Shown: positions 1 through 8,287, counted from the first letter of the stretch. The stretch: DNA of 64,000 nt from Candidatus Eiseniibacteriota bacterium (GCA_029262235.1 JAJCZU010000010.1:1-64000); one strand, 5' to 3'. Numbers and translations are program-made. The notes: generated from the letters alone by a model not told the origin.

Positions 1-210
1 ACGACCACGAGCGCCGGTCAGGCGATCGAGCGTTTTGGTGGAAAGACCACTGTTGAGATCTACGATGTTGCGAAGCGCGCCGGCAGCGTCACCGCGGGCG
101 GTGTCGACGAGGGCACCGATCTTGTCACCGAAAGCGTCCGGCAGACCGAGGGCGTCCAGGTAACGGTTGACCTGCGTTCCGACACTGTTACTGGCGTTCG
201 GGTTGATCAT
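1..210 (-). CDS. N-terminal fragment of a secretion-substrate-like paralogue of the 25414 gene (cut by window edge)
   Basis: Only the first 70 codons are present. The start is ATG at 210 behind GGAGAAG on the minus strand, and the frame runs open off the left edge. The fragment matches the opening of the protein at 25414..26703: both contain GTQVNRYLDALG, PDAFGD and VDL-x-SGLST at the same spacing (about residues 11-57). That homologue is encoded beside a SycD-like chaperone and the type III secretion operon, so I infer that this too is a secreted substrate or translocon-like protein. The hydrophobic Gly-rich half, if it exists, lies outside the window. The leader carries a small hairpin (CAGGAG/CTCCTG, 244-270). 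I recognise no named family. Confidence 0.7.
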   Translation of the reverse strand, partial: MINPNASNSVGTQVNRYLDALGLPDAFGDKIGALVDTARGDAAGALRNIVDLNSGLSTKTLDRLTGARGR

Positions 211-333
211 TTTCTCTTCTCCTTAAGCAAAAAGTTTGTGTGTCAGGAGCCGGGCGGCCCGTAACTCCTGTCCTATTTGCCCTTCTTATCCAGACACGGG
301 GGCCCGGAGTTGCGGAGAAAACGCAGATTCCAC

Positions 334-364
334 AAAAAAAGCCCGACGAAATCGTTCGCCGGGC
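334..364 (-). terminator. Rho-independent terminator of oxyR
   Basis: On the minus strand a 10-bp GCCCGGCGAA/TTCGTCGGGC stem with one G-T pair is followed by seven T residues. It lies 24 nt past the oxyR stop codon. Confidence 0.85.
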
Positions 365-388
365 CTTAATTAATTACAAAACAATAAC

Positions 389-1300
389 TTAGGCTGACAT
401 GCGGTCCTTGGTACCGATCCGATCGAGGACTCCCTGCACGCAATCGATATAGGAACGGACGAGTTTCGAGGGCGCGCGGCCGGAATGGGTCGCCGCCACG
501 ATGGCGCGCATCGGAGCTTCGCCTTCGATCGTCTTATAAGAGATGAGACCCGAACTGTCCTCGCGCGCCGCCATCTGCGGAATCATCGATACGCCGAGCC
601 CCTTCGCCACACAGCCCTGCACGGTCGAGATCTGGGCCGTCCGGCAGATCACCTGCGGCGAGATCTTCCTCGAGTAGCAGAAGTTCTGGATCTGATCGCC
701 GAGGCAGTGCGCCTCATGGAGCATGATGAACGGCTCGTCTTCCAGCGAATCCATCTTGATTGCGGCCTGCTCGGCCAGCGGCCCGTTCGCGGCAACTGCC
801 AGAAAGAGGGGCTCGCTCGCGAGTTCCTCATAGTCGATCAGGTTGTTGTCGATCGGGAGGCTCATGATGCCCACATCGATCTCGGCCTGCACGAGCTGCT
901 CGATAAGCCGGTGCGTCATATCCTCGCTCAGAGAGATTGTTACCTCGGGATGCACCTCTTGAAAGGCCGCCACGCTTCGCTGCAGCAGAAAGGGAGCCAT
1001 CGTCGGAATGATCCCGATGTTGATCTGTCCCGTTTCATCGTCCACTTCCTGATCCACGGCGTTCCGCGCCTCCTGCAGCTCGCGCAGAATCTGCTTGGCA
1101 CGCGGCAGGAGAGCCTTCCCCGCATCGGTCATGGCAATCGAGCGGCCGAGACGGTCGAACAGCTTCTTCCCGAGCTCGTCTTCCAGCTTCATAATCTGCT
1201 GGCTGAGCGAGGGTTGCGAAACACAACAGCGGCGCGCGGCTCGACTGAACCCGCCCGTTTCTGCGATCGCGACGAAATATCGAAGCTGATGGATTTCCAT
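389..1300 (-). CDS. oxyR: OxyR-type LysR family peroxide sensor
   Basis: Transcriptional regulator that in known OxyR proteins senses H2O2 by forming a disulfide and then activates antioxidant genes. The 303 residues start with a LysR winged helix (MEIHQLRYFVAIAETGGFSRAA, about residues 1-60) followed by a periplasmic-binding-like effector domain. The redox signature HCLGDQIQNFC places cysteines at residues 199 and 208, exactly the positions and spacing of the sensing pair in E. coli OxyR, which separates it from generic LysR proteins. The start is ATG at 1300. The gene is monocistronic, with its own terminator at 334-364. The upstream palindrome at 1309-1320 is a candidate autoregulatory site. 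Confidence 0.9.
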   Translation of the reverse strand: MEIHQLRYFVAIAETGGFSRAARRCCVSQPSLSQQIMKLEDELGKKLFDRLGRSIAMTDAGKALLPRAKQILRELQEARNAVDQEVDDETGQINIGIIPTMAPFLLQRSVAAFQEVHPEVTISLSEDMTHRLIEQLVQAEIDVGIMSLPIDNNLIDYEELASEPLFLAVAANGPLAEQAAIKMDSLEDEPFIMLHEAHCLGDQIQNFCYSRKISPQVICRTAQISTVQGCVAKGLGVSMIPQMAAREDSSGLISYKTIEGEAPMRAIVAATHSGRAPSKLVRSYIDCVQGVLDRIGTKDRMSA

Positions 1301-1308
1301 TGTAATAC

Positions 1309-1320
1309 CTAATTGGTTAG
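1309..1320. promoter_or_regulatory. Possible LysR/OxyR binding dyad upstream of oxyR
   Basis: CTAATTGGTTAG forms CTAA-N4-TTAG arms in an AT-rich patch starting 9 nt before the oxyR start codon. Its position suits LysR autoregulation, but the sequence is short and does not match the ATAG-N7-CTAT OxyR consensus, so this is a weak call. Confidence 0.25.
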
Positions 1321-1451
1321 AGGCTGGCTGATACCCACATCGAATAGTAAGCGACTTCTACGCCAAGCGCAATGGAATCCTGAACCAAGTGACGCAAAGC
1401 GCCCCGAGCGTGTCCGTGGAATGAAGCCGACGGCCAAAGAAGGGGATGGGA

Positions 1452-1682
1452 ATGAACGGAATCGAGGCTTTTCTGAGACGCTCCGCGATCGTACTGACCA
1501 CGATATCCGCGTTCTACGCACTGGAATCATGGCTGCCCGGCAGCATTACACCCCTTCAGGGCGTGGCACTGGTGCTCGCCGGGGCGTGGTTTACCGCTCT
1601 CGCTCGGAACGCGTTGCGAGAAGACCTCCTCCGTCGCCACGAAACTCGCCCCCCGTGCCGCCTTCATACCAGAGGTCGCTGA
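1452..1682 (+). CDS. Possible small two-helix membrane protein
   Basis: A 76-codon frame starts ATG at 1452, with AGAAGGGG about 7 nt upstream. An in-frame ATG at 1446 abuts that RBS too closely. Residues about 12-30 and 36-53 are hydrophobic (SAIVLTTISAFYALESWL and GVALVLAGAWFTALA), and the end is basic. No family is recognised. The last 90 nt overlap the 3' end of the convergent lipoprotein gene at 1591, so one of the two annotations may be wrong at that end. Reality is uncertain. Confidence 0.3.
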   Translation: MNGIEAFLRRSAIVLTTISAFYALESWLPGSITPLQGVALVLAGAWFTALARNALREDLLRRHETRPPCRLHTRGR

Positions 1683-2355
1683 CCACGAGCTTCTGCAGGA
1701 ACGACGAACTCCCGAAATAGCGAACCGCCCCGATCTCGCGATCCGACCGGATTCCCAGATAGGACGGCAATGATTCGTACAGCTGCCCCGAGTATCCGAT
1801 CGTCCCGCCCTCCGTGTCTTCGATCACGATCAGATAGCGACCCGCCGGCATTCCTTCGAGCTTCAGCATCGCGGCCGTGACACCCGCCGGGAACGCGACG
1901 CGCGCGCCGCGCGGAAGATGCAGCGTGGTGTTTACGGTTTCGCACGGTGGGCGCGGGCAGAGAAACGACTCGAGACATCCCGGTGCCGAAAATGTAACGC
2001 CCTGCACGACGAGCGGGTTCGCGATTGCCTCGAAAGGGGGCGCCGGATTGCAGCTCGTTCCGAACCACGGGAGCGAAGCGAACGTAATCGCCTGCAGCGG
2101 GCCGGCTTCCGCGAAAAACACTCCGGGGTCATCCGTAATCCGCACGGGCCGGAGTGGTTCCGCGTCGAAGTCAGACGCGGGGTCGAACACTTTTGCGGAC
2201 GCCACGCCCGGCGGAGCGTACGCGGGGTCGACAACGGCGCCGCCATTCTCGCCGCATGACGCGCCCAGGAGAAGAACCGTCACCGCCCACGCGGCGCACC
2301 CGCCCGTGCGCGCACCCGCTCCGCCCCACTCTTTGCCATACCTTGTCAACAACAC
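1591..2355 (-). CDS. Predicted secreted lipoprotein of unknown function
   Basis: The 254-residue product has a hydrophobic leader ending in the lipobox-like LLLGASC, with Cys near residue 34, so it is probably lipidated and exported. The mature part contains four further Cys in pairs (GTSCNPAPPF, GCLESFLCPRPPC), which suggests disulfides. It has a beta-rich C-terminal half, including TIGYSGQLYESLPSYLG and AVRYFGSSSF, and a charged tail. I recognise no catalytic motif or named family. The start is the first ATG; a start closer to the leader is possible because the first 20 residues are Gly/Arg rich. It converges with the small frame at 1452. Confidence 0.7.
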   Translation of the reverse strand: MLLTRYGKEWGGAGARTGGCAAWAVTVLLLGASCGENGGAVVDPAYAPPGVASAKVFDPASDFDAEPLRPVRITDDPGVFFAEAGPLQAITFASLPWFGTSCNPAPPFEAIANPLVVQGVTFSAPGCLESFLCPRPPCETVNTTLHLPRGARVAFPAGVTAAMLKLEGMPAGRYLIVIEDTEGGTIGYSGQLYESLPSYLGIRSDREIGAVRYFGSSSFLQKLVVSDLWYEGGTGGEFRGDGGGLLATRSERER

Positions 2356-2534
2356 ACGCCCGTCCTTTCCGCACCCGGCTTCTATCGTTCTCTTGTTTCG
2401 GCAATCCGAAAGCCCGATTGAGAGCGGGGCCTCACAGGAAGTGGAATCCCGGAATCAAATGTGTGATAGTCATGGCGTTTTCAGGCGACGCAATTCGTTC
2501 TCGAACAGAACAATATAAATGCAGGAGAAACGAC

Positions 2535-3068
2535 ATGAAACACACAATCCACGGTCTGCTGATCGGGCTCGGTTTTCTTACGATCGCACTCGCTCCGCGC
2601 ACGGCATGGGCTGACACGAAGCCGGTGCAGCTCGCGCTCTTCAATCCGGTGCAGATCTTCAGTGAATCGCACTCGATCAAAGGACTGCGCATCAACCTTC
2701 TCTACGGCAAGAATCAGAACATGACCGGGGCCGATCTCGGACTCGTGAACCACGCGACCGGGACCACGAAAGGGTTTCAGTGGGGCGTGGTGAACTACAC
2801 CGAACAGAACTTCCGCGGCTGGCAGGCGGGTTACGTGAACATCACGAACGGAGACTTCAAGGGCTATCAGGAAGGTCTCTACAACGGCGCGGACCAAATG
2901 ACCGGGTTTCAGTTCGGGCTCGTCAACATGACCGATCACATGCACGGCTTTCAGCTCGGCTTCTTCAATCTGACGAACTCGGCGCAAGGACTGCAGATCG
3001 GTCTCCTGAACGTCATCAAGAACAAGGACACGCTCCCGATCTTCCCGATCGTGAACTGGTCGTTTTAA
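2535..3068 (+). CDS. Exported surface repeat protein (LA_2272-like GxQxGLxN repeats)
   Basis: The product is 177 residues, with start ATG at 2535 behind GGAG. A signal peptide occupies residues 1-27, ending in AWA. The mature chain is a run of about eight degenerate 15-19-residue repeats built on G-F/L-Q-x-G-L/V-x-N (for example GFQWGVVNYTEQ, GFQFGLVNMTDH, GLQIGLLNVIKN). The pattern resembles the LA_2272-type surface repeat seen in Leptospira and other didermic bacteria; function is not known. The regular period implies a beta-solenoid or outer-membrane-associated stack. The gene stands alone between the divergent lipoprotein gene and mscL. Confidence 0.8.
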   Translation: MKHTIHGLLIGLGFLTIALAPRTAWADTKPVQLALFNPVQIFSESHSIKGLRINLLYGKNQNMTGADLGLVNHATGTTKGFQWGVVNYTEQNFRGWQAGYVNITNGDFKGYQEGLYNGADQMTGFQFGLVNMTDHMHGFQLGFFNLTNSAQGLQIGLLNVIKNKDTLPIFPIVNWSF

Positions 3069-3081
3069 GCCCCGGTACAAA

Positions 3082-3119
3082 GAGTGTGCGCGCCAGGCGG
3101 GAGCGTGGTGCGCACACTC
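3082..3119 (+). terminator. Hairpin after the surface-repeat gene
   Basis: GAGTGTGCGC and GCGCACACTC pair perfectly (10 bp) around an 18-nt loop, starting 13 nt past the stop at 3068. The tail is only mildly T-rich, so termination strength is uncertain. Just downstream (3155-3183) the 14-mer CAGTTCTCGTCACA occurs twice in tandem. Confidence 0.4.
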
Positions 3120-3389
3120 GTTCCTGCATCTTCTCGACACGTAATTCTCGCCGCGCAGTTCTCGTCACACAGTTCTCGTCACACAGCTTTGCCGCCCTGA
3201 TTACAGTTTAAGCGGAAAACGGATCGCGTTTGTCTTCGACCCCGCGGGATTCCCCGAACAAACGCTCTGCAACGATCACTTCATTCGTTCACGACGTCAA
3301 ATTTCATTGCCCCCTCACAGGCGCTTCGCCTAATCTGGTCCTGCCCCAGGGGGAACCAATCTTTCGTAACAGGCCAGGAGGAAACACCA

Positions 3390-3788
3390 ATGTCGATGAT
3401 GAAAGAATTCAAAGACTTTGCAATGCGTGGAAATGTCGTCGATATGGCGGTCGGGATCGTAATCGGCGCGTCGTTCGGCAAGATCGTCAGTTCATTCGTA
3501 AAGGATGTACTGATGCCCCCGCTCGGTCTCGTAATGGGAGGCACGGACTTTTCGAACCTCGCCATCGTGCTGAAGCAGGCTACCGCGGATGTCGAAGCTG
3601 TCACGATGAACTACGGCGTCTTCATTCAGACCGTTGTCGACTTCCTGATCGTCGCGTTCGCGATCTTCATGGTCATCAAAGCCATGAACAGCATGAAGAA
3701 GAAAGAGGAAGCAGCGCCCGCCGCGCCGCCCAAGCCTTCGAAAGAAGAAGTCCTTCTTACGGAAATTCGCGACGCGCTTCGGAAGTAA
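3390..3788 (+). CDS. mscL: Large-conductance mechanosensitive channel MscL
   Basis: Inner-membrane homopentameric channel that opens under hypo-osmotic stretch. At 132 residues it is the usual family length. The amphipathic N-terminal helix ([19 protein letters not shown]) leads into TM1 (about 15-40, with the conserved [14 protein letters not shown] pore stretch and LMPPLG exit). A periplasmic loop follows, then TM2 (about 76-99) and the cytoplasmic helix ending TEIRDALRK. The start is ATG at 3390 behind a strong AGGAGG. A 28-residue Lys/Ala/Pro linker joins TM2 to the terminal helix. It is a single gene with a terminator at 3830. Confidence 0.97.
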   Translation: MSMMKEFKDFAMRGNVVDMAVGIVIGASFGKIVSSFVKDVLMPPLGLVMGGTDFSNLAIVLKQATADVEAVTMNYGVFIQTVVDFLIVAFAIFMVIKAMNSMKKKEEAAPAAPPKPSKEEVLLTEIRDALRK

Positions 3789-3829
3789 CGCACTCCAACA
3801 CGGAATTCGCTGCGCAATCGAAATGAAAT

Positions 3830-3858
3830 GCCCGCCGAACCGATCGGCGGGCTTTCTT
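3830..3858 (+). terminator. Terminator of mscL
   Basis: A perfect 9-bp GCCCGCCGA/TCGGCGGGC stem with a short loop is followed by TTTCTT. It lies 41 nt downstream of mscL and may also serve the convergent gene at 3879. Confidence 0.85.
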
Positions 3859-3878
3859 CGTTTCCTGCAATCGCGGCT

Positions 3879-4622
3879 TCACGCGCTCGCGAGAATTTCA
3901 TGGCTCCCGGAACGCCATACCGTGCCCGGCGCCGTACCCGGAGCCGTGCCCGAATCGCACATGATCTCGAGTCGCACAGGGTGCGGCTCCGCAGGTCTCG
4001 TCTTTTCGGGCAGCCACGGCCAGCCGTTCCGGATCGCGAGGACGAGACCACGCTCGTCCCCCATCGCGGTGAAAACTTCGTCGCCCTCGTCCCCGCCGTA
4101 CACGGCCAGGCCGAACGCTTCGCGAACGGCACCAACCGTTTCGGGAACATCGCGCACGACAAGAGCGATTTCGCTGAGCCCCAGAATACGGGAGGGGCCG
4201 AAAGGTGCGTCGTCCCCGATCGGATCGTCGTCTTCGATCTTCCCGTCATGCCCGATCTTCAGGTCGTGGCGAGCGATCAACTCCACTATGTTGCCTGCCG
4301 GATCGTGAAAGTAAACCGACTCCGCGTTCCAGCTCGCGAACGAAACGACCTCTTCCCCCGTATCCGCATAGCGAAGCAGGGTCACGCGCTCCGAGAGCCA
4401 GTTGCGGGCGTCTTCGATTCGCTGGGGCGGAATGTTGAACGCGAAGTGGTAGAACGGAGCGCCGGGGCCACGCTCGAAGCGGAGGTCGCTCGACCCGGCG
4501 CGCACGATGGCGGTGTCGCCCTCGGCACGCACGCCGAGCCCGAGGGTGTCGCCATAAAACGCAGCGAGGGTGCCGGGGTCAGCGGCGGCGAGCGTCAGTG
4601 CGCGCAGTCGCGTGTGGTGCAT
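3879..4622 (-). CDS. Two-domain VOC (glyoxalase/dioxygenase-like) protein
   Basis: The 247 residues contain two vicinal-oxygen-chelate modules, about 5-115 and 145-240. The first has the typical opening (LRALTLAAADPGTLAAFYGDTLGL), a mid-domain His (FYHFAF) and the closing DPAGNIVEL, which supply the usual metal-ligand positions. The second is more diverged and ends in low-complexity GTAPGTAPGT. The substrate cannot be told from sequence. It lies 3 nt downstream of another VOC gene (4626) in the same direction, as the last gene of a likely operon 5700-3879. Confidence 0.8.
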   Translation of the reverse strand: MHHTRLRALTLAAADPGTLAAFYGDTLGLGVRAEGDTAIVRAGSSDLRFERGPGAPFYHFAFNIPPQRIEDARNWLSERVTLLRYADTGEEVVSFASWNAESVYFHDPAGNIVELIARHDLKIGHDGKIEDDDPIGDDAPFGPSRILGLSEIALVVRDVPETVGAVREAFGLAVYGGDEGDEVFTAMGDERGLVLAIRNGWPWLPEKTRPAEPHPVRLEIMCDSGTAPGTAPGTVWRSGSHEILASA

Positions 4623-4625
4623 GCG

Positions 4626-5021
4626 CTACTCCGAGGGAATCGTTTCGGGCGGCTCCCACAGCTCGACCTTGTTTCCCTCGGGATCCATGACCCAGCCGAA
4701 CTTGCCGTACTCTTCTTCCTGCATCTCGCCGACGACTTCCACGCCTTCTTTCCGAAGCACGTCGAGCAGCGCGTGCAGATCTTCGACGCGATAGTTGACC
4801 ATGAGTTCCTTCGCGCTGGGATCGAAGTAGTCGGTCTTTTCGGGAAACGGATTCCAGACGGTATGGCCGAGCTTCGCCGCATCATCGGACTCGCGCCACT
4901 CGAACGTCTTGCCGTAGTCACCGGCATCGATCCCGAGATGATCCCGATACCAGGAACGAAGCGCTTTCGGATCCTTCGAACGAAAGAAGATGCCGCCGAT
5001 TCCCGTGACTCGTTTCTTCAT
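4626..5021 (-). CDS. Single-domain VOC/glyoxalase-like protein
   Basis: The product is 131 residues, one VOC fold. GIGGIFFRSKDPKALRSWY opens the first beta-alpha unit, and GWVMDPEGNKVELWEPP is the typical C-terminal strand with the metal-binding Glu. I chose ATG at 5021, which follows the stop of the 5023 gene by one base (TGACATG), over longer Arg-rich upstream starts. The tight spacing indicates translational coupling within the 5700-3879 operon. Small proteins of this type are often bleomycin-resistance or lactoylglutathione-lyase relatives; the actual activity is unknown. Confidence 0.8.
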   Translation of the reverse strand: MKKRVTGIGGIFFRSKDPKALRSWYRDHLGIDAGDYGKTFEWRESDDAAKLGHTVWNPFPEKTDYFDPSAKELMVNYRVEDLHALLDVLRKEGVEVVGEMQEEEYGKFGWVMDPEGNKVELWEPPETIPSE

Positions 5022-5022
5022 G

Positions 5023-5700
5023 TCAGGCTCGTCCCTTTCTGTGCGCAAGCGTCTTCCTGATGTACGCGACCGCATCCGGTGTGGTGCAACTCGTTTCCCC
5101 GTGGTCGACATCGACTCTGCCGATGCGCTTCGCAGCCGCTACGGCCTTCTTCTCGAGGCTCGCGTTCCGAACGCCGATCGCGATCAGGGCCGTATTCATC
5201 GAATAGCGCGTCCGGTTCGGGCGCGCGTGAACCTCATCCTCGATCACGCGCAGTTTTTCTTCGAACCACGTGTTCGGTTTCGGCGCGTCGGCGAGCGCAA
5301 GAGAAGCCACAAGATCCCACCCGACCTGGCCGAGCCATTCCGAACGCGCGCGCGACCATTTCTCCGCCTTCTTCCCGGCAAACGAAGTGCGCGCGACGAG
5401 CTTCGAAAACGCGCCGGCAATCACATAGTTGTCGAGCCCTTTGGCCCACTCGTCGATCTGCCCGGATTTCATCGCGGAAGCGTCGGCGATGTACGTGGCG
5501 AGAATCCGCGCGTCATGGTTTTCCGTCGCCCAGAGTGAAGCGGCGAGATCGTGGTCGACCTTGATCTTTTTCGCGAGCTTGTTGATGTTCGCGTAGCTCA
5601 CGCCATACATCGGCCCGGTCACGCCGTGACGCCCGTACGTCTTTCGGTTCTGCGCCGTACCGAGCGCTTTCAGCTGGCCGACCACTTCCTTCTTCGTCAT
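5023..5700 (-). CDS. DNA alkylation repair protein (AlkD-like HEAT-repeat family)
   Basis: The 225 residues match the AlkC/AlkD alkylation-repair family, DNA glycosylases that remove bulky or cationic alkylated bases using HEAT-like helical repeats. Supporting segments are the N-terminal VVGQLKALGTAQNRKTYGRHG, the helical repeat core with LWATENHDARILATYIAD and WAKGLDNYVI, and the C-terminal GRVDVDHGETSCTTPDAVAYI, a signature of one subgroup that carries a Cys. The start is ATG at 5700. It is the first gene of a probable operon with two VOC genes and lies just downstream of the ferritin-like gene, a loose stress-response grouping. Confidence 0.82.
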   Translation of the reverse strand: MTKKEVVGQLKALGTAQNRKTYGRHGVTGPMYGVSYANINKLAKKIKVDHDLAASLWATENHDARILATYIADASAMKSGQIDEWAKGLDNYVIAGAFSKLVARTSFAGKKAEKWSRARSEWLGQVGWDLVASLALADAPKPNTWFEEKLRVIEDEVHARPNRTRYSMNTALIAIGVRNASLEKKAVAAAKRIGRVDVDHGETSCTTPDAVAYIRKTLAHRKGRA

Positions 5701-5710
5701 GGACTTCTCC

Positions 5711-6136
5711 CTAGAGCGGCCAGTCGCGCAGCATGCGCTCGGTCTCTTCGGCGTGACCGCTTTCGTCGCGAATCATGTCCTCGAGCTGCACGGCCAGTCC
5801 TTTGTCGCCGAACGACTCGGCCTGCTTCGCGCGTTCCGTATACCCCGCCATCGCACGCTTCTCCGCGCGAAGCACCGCTTCGAGCATGGCCTTGTTGTCG
5901 TCCGCTTTCTCCACCGGCTTCGCCACGGTCGCCGGTTCCCCGCCGAGCGCCACGATCTTGTTCGCCAGAAACTGTGCGTGCAGCTGTTCGTCGGCAACTT
6001 CAGTCAGAAAGAACTGCGCCAGCTGCGGGCGATACGGCCCCGTGGCTTTCGCCGCGTATGTGATGTACTGCGCGATGGCGCTCAGCTCCGAAGCCAGGTC
6101 GTCATTCAGCGATTTGATCAGATCTTCTTTCGACAT
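5711..6136 (-). CDS. Ferritin-like diiron protein (bacterioferritin/Dps-related)
   Basis: The product is a 141-residue four-helix bundle. Diiron ligands are visible as E17, the E50-x2-H53 pair (EQLH), E92 and the second pair E125-x2-H128 (ESGH). The pattern is that of the bacterioferritin-type ferritin-like domain, storing or oxidising iron in the cytoplasm. No heme-binding Met is obvious. The start is ATG at 6136 behind GGAGAAG, the same leader motif as the gene at 1-210. It lies 10 nt upstream of the AlkD-like gene, so it may head that operon. Confidence 0.82.
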   Translation of the reverse strand: MSKEDLIKSLNDDLASELSAIAQYITYAAKATGPYRPQLAQFFLTEVADEQLHAQFLANKIVALGGEPATVAKPVEKADDNKAMLEAVLRAEKRAMAGYTERAKQAESFGDKGLAVQLEDMIRDESGHAEETERMLRDWPL

Positions 6137-6194
6137 TTTCTCTTCTCCTGAGATTTGGTGCGGTTGCGTGTTTCTGCCTTTGATACGCGCGCCG

Positions 6195-7529
6195 CTACGG
6201 TGATGTGATGACCGGCGCCGGCCGGTTCGACGTCATCCCCTGCAGAAAGTATCCGAGCTGCGCGAAGACGAACATGACGAACGGAAGGTGCCAGACGATG
6301 TAGTTGATATGATAATGAACGTGGGAGTGCGCCTTGAACAGCACGAACCACGAGATCGACGCAATGAAGCTCCACCAGACAGCCGCCGCCAGGGCCACGG
6401 CGCGACGGTCCGCACGCAGACGCGCGATCAGGAACGTCGCAAGCGTAAGGGCGAGGGCCAGCAGAACGACGGCGCCGAACGGGGTCTTCGTCCACGAGAA
6501 TGACGGGCCCAGCATCTCCGAGAAGTCGTAGACGACGCCCCCGAAATACGGAACGACCGTTTCCCATGTGCTCGCCTCGAGGCTTTCGATCATCTTCTGC
6601 GCCTTCGGCCCGGGGAAGTTCGTGTACTTCGCCGTATTCGAGCTGTACGCCCGGCGCGCCACCGTCTCGACGATGTGATCGACCCCCGTGCGAAACGATC
6701 CGGATTCAGCCGCGTTCAGCGTCACGAGGAACATCATGCTCATCAATGTGGCCACGATGGAAACGCCCGCCGCGGTGAACACGCGCTTCGCCCAGGCCCC
6801 CCGGCCCCATCGATCCTTCACGGCGTAGTACGCCATCGGGACCAGCATCATGCCGTACGCGGTCGTGATGTACTCGTACCCTGTCAACAGGCACTTGAAG
6901 AGCGCGGCGCCGAAGATCACGAGAGCCACGCGCCGCATCGCCGGAACGCCGGAGCAAACGAGCCGCCAGCACAGGAAGAACGGCACGAAGTACGCCCACA
7001 GGACCCACCAGCTGTTCCACGAAAACACCGTGATCCACGGCGAGAACAGGATCGAAAGAAACACGAGAATGCCGGCGGCCCTTCCGAGTTCGCGCGCGAC
7101 GAGCCAGACGAACAGCAGAAGGGTGCAGGCAAGCATCACGCCGTTGATCAAATGAAAGACAGGGGTGTTCCGCTCTTTCGAGAGGGGGGAAATGGCGTCC
7201 AGGATCACCCACGAAGTCGTATGCAGGGAGGGATGCGATCGATACGGCTCGTAGGTTTCGAACGGCAGATCCCTCTGATAGACCTCGTACTGCCAGTACG
7301 TGACTTCCTCCGACTCGGGCACGGGGCCTACCCAGCCCGGCAGCATTCCCGAAGAAAAGATGCCATCGTGCTGCGCTTTCACGATCCGGCCGAATACGAG
7401 CGATTCGGCGTACAACTGATGCTTGTAGAACCACTCGGTCTCGACGATCCCCCACTGATTGCGAACGAAACTCAGCGTGAGGAGAACGAAGAGAATTCCA
7501 TAGAGCAGCATCGTGCGAAGTCTGGGCAT
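6195..7529 (-). CDS. Multi-pass membrane protein of unknown function
   Basis: The 444-residue product has a first hydrophobic helix at 7-22, a soluble loop at about 25-115 rich in aromatic residues, and then at least eight further hydrophobic helices to the end. The loop-plus-helices layout and aromatic/charged loop resemble GT-C-type membrane glycosyltransferases, but I cannot identify the usual DxD or ExD motif with confidence. HSHVHYHIN near residue 410 is a His-rich stretch before the last helix. It stands apart from neighbours by 58 and 143 nt. Other membrane proteins of similar style are at 21446, 50855 and 53338. Confidence 0.75.
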   Translation of the reverse strand: MPRLRTMLLYGILFVLLTLSFVRNQWGIVETEWFYKHQLYAESLVFGRIVKAQHDGIFSSGMLPGWVGPVPESEEVTYWQYEVYQRDLPFETYEPYRSHPSLHTTSWVILDAISPLSKERNTPVFHLINGVMLACTLLLFVWLVARELGRAAGILVFLSILFSPWITVFSWNSWWVLWAYFVPFFLCWRLVCSGVPAMRRVALVIFGAALFKCLLTGYEYITTAYGMMLVPMAYYAVKDRWGRGAWAKRVFTAAGVSIVATLMSMMFLVTLNAAESGSFRTGVDHIVETVARRAYSSNTAKYTNFPGPKAQKMIESLEASTWETVVPYFGGVVYDFSEMLGPSFSWTKTPFGAVVLLALALTLATFLIARLRADRRAVALAAAVWWSFIASISWFVLFKAHSHVHYHINYIVWHLPFVMFVFAQLGYFLQGMTSNRPAPVITSP

Positions 7530-7558
7530 GGACGCATTGTAGCGCGATCGCGCCCGCA

Positions 7559-7600
7559 GGAAAAGAAGCGGGCCCGGATACCATGCGGAGTCCGGGCCCG
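7559..7600 (-). terminator. Terminator of the 7673 chaperone gene
   Basis: Read on the minus strand, a perfect 10-bp CGGGCCCGGA/TCCGGGCCCG hairpin is followed by CTTCTTTTCC. It lies 72 nt past the stop of the gene at 7673. Confidence 0.75.
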
Positions 7601-7672
7601 TGAAGCGGCGGGAGGGTGTCGCCGCCGAGGTCTGTGTGAGAGGCTGTGCGAGAGCCTGTGCGATTCGCGGCG

Positions 7673-8287
7673 CTACGAAGCCTTGCGCGCTTCGAACGTG
7701 CTGACCACCACGCCGATCAGGGCACGCGCCCGGAGCGCAGCGGCGCTCTCACACGCCGGGTCGAGTTCCACGGCGCGTTCCAGTGCGCAAAGCGCTTCGT
7801 GGAACAGCTTCTGCGAGACGTCTTCGTTCTCATCCGCGTACTTCGCGCTCAGCTCGAGCATGAGCTCACCCGCGTTCGTCCACGAGTGGATGTCTTCGGG
7901 ATAGAGCTCCACGGCCGATTCGTAGTGGCGGAGCGCTTCGTCCGGCATGGCGAGCTTCTGATAGATCGAACCGAGCACCGAGTGGAAGTACGGATCGAAC
8001 GGATTGTAGACGTTGAGTCCTTCGAAAACTTTCCGCGCATCGTCGACGCGGCCCTCTTCGAGGAGGTCGTACCCGACGTCCGCCATCGCGTAGAGATCCT
8101 CGGCCGTCAGGCCTTCGAGCTGCGCCAGTGTCAGGTCGCCCGTCAGGAACCCCTTGATCGCTTCTTCGATGTCCTCGACGGAACACGCGTCCGCGTCCGT
8201 GACTTCCGTTGTTTCGTCCGTCGTGACTTCGGTCGTGACCGGCGTTTCGTCCGTCGTGTCCTTCGGCTCGTACGTTTCGTTTGCCAT
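7673..8287 (-). CDS. SycD/LcrH-like TPR chaperone, paralogue 1
   Basis: The 204-residue product has an acidic Thr/Glu-rich N-terminus (1-38) followed by three TPR units (about 65-175). The layout fits class II type III secretion chaperones of the SycD/LcrH/IpgC family: a short helix with LTLAQLEGLTAEDLYAMA, then GYDLLEEGRVDDARKVFEGL, a second unit with LGSIYQKL and a third with ALRHYESAVELYP. Such chaperones hold hydrophobic translocators before export. It is clearly paralogous to the gene at 24800. The start is ATG at 8287 behind GGAAGGAG. It diverges from the putative secreted toxin-like gene at 8861, which could be its client (inference). Confidence 0.8.
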   Translation of the reverse strand: MANETYEPKDTTDETPVTTEVTTDETTEVTDADACSVEDIEEAIKGFLTGDLTLAQLEGLTAEDLYAMADVGYDLLEEGRVDDARKVFEGLNVYNPFDPYFHSVLGSIYQKLAMPDEALRHYESAVELYPEDIHSWTNAGELMLELSAKYADENEDVSQKLFHEALCALERAVELDPACESAAALRARALIGVVVSTFEARKAS

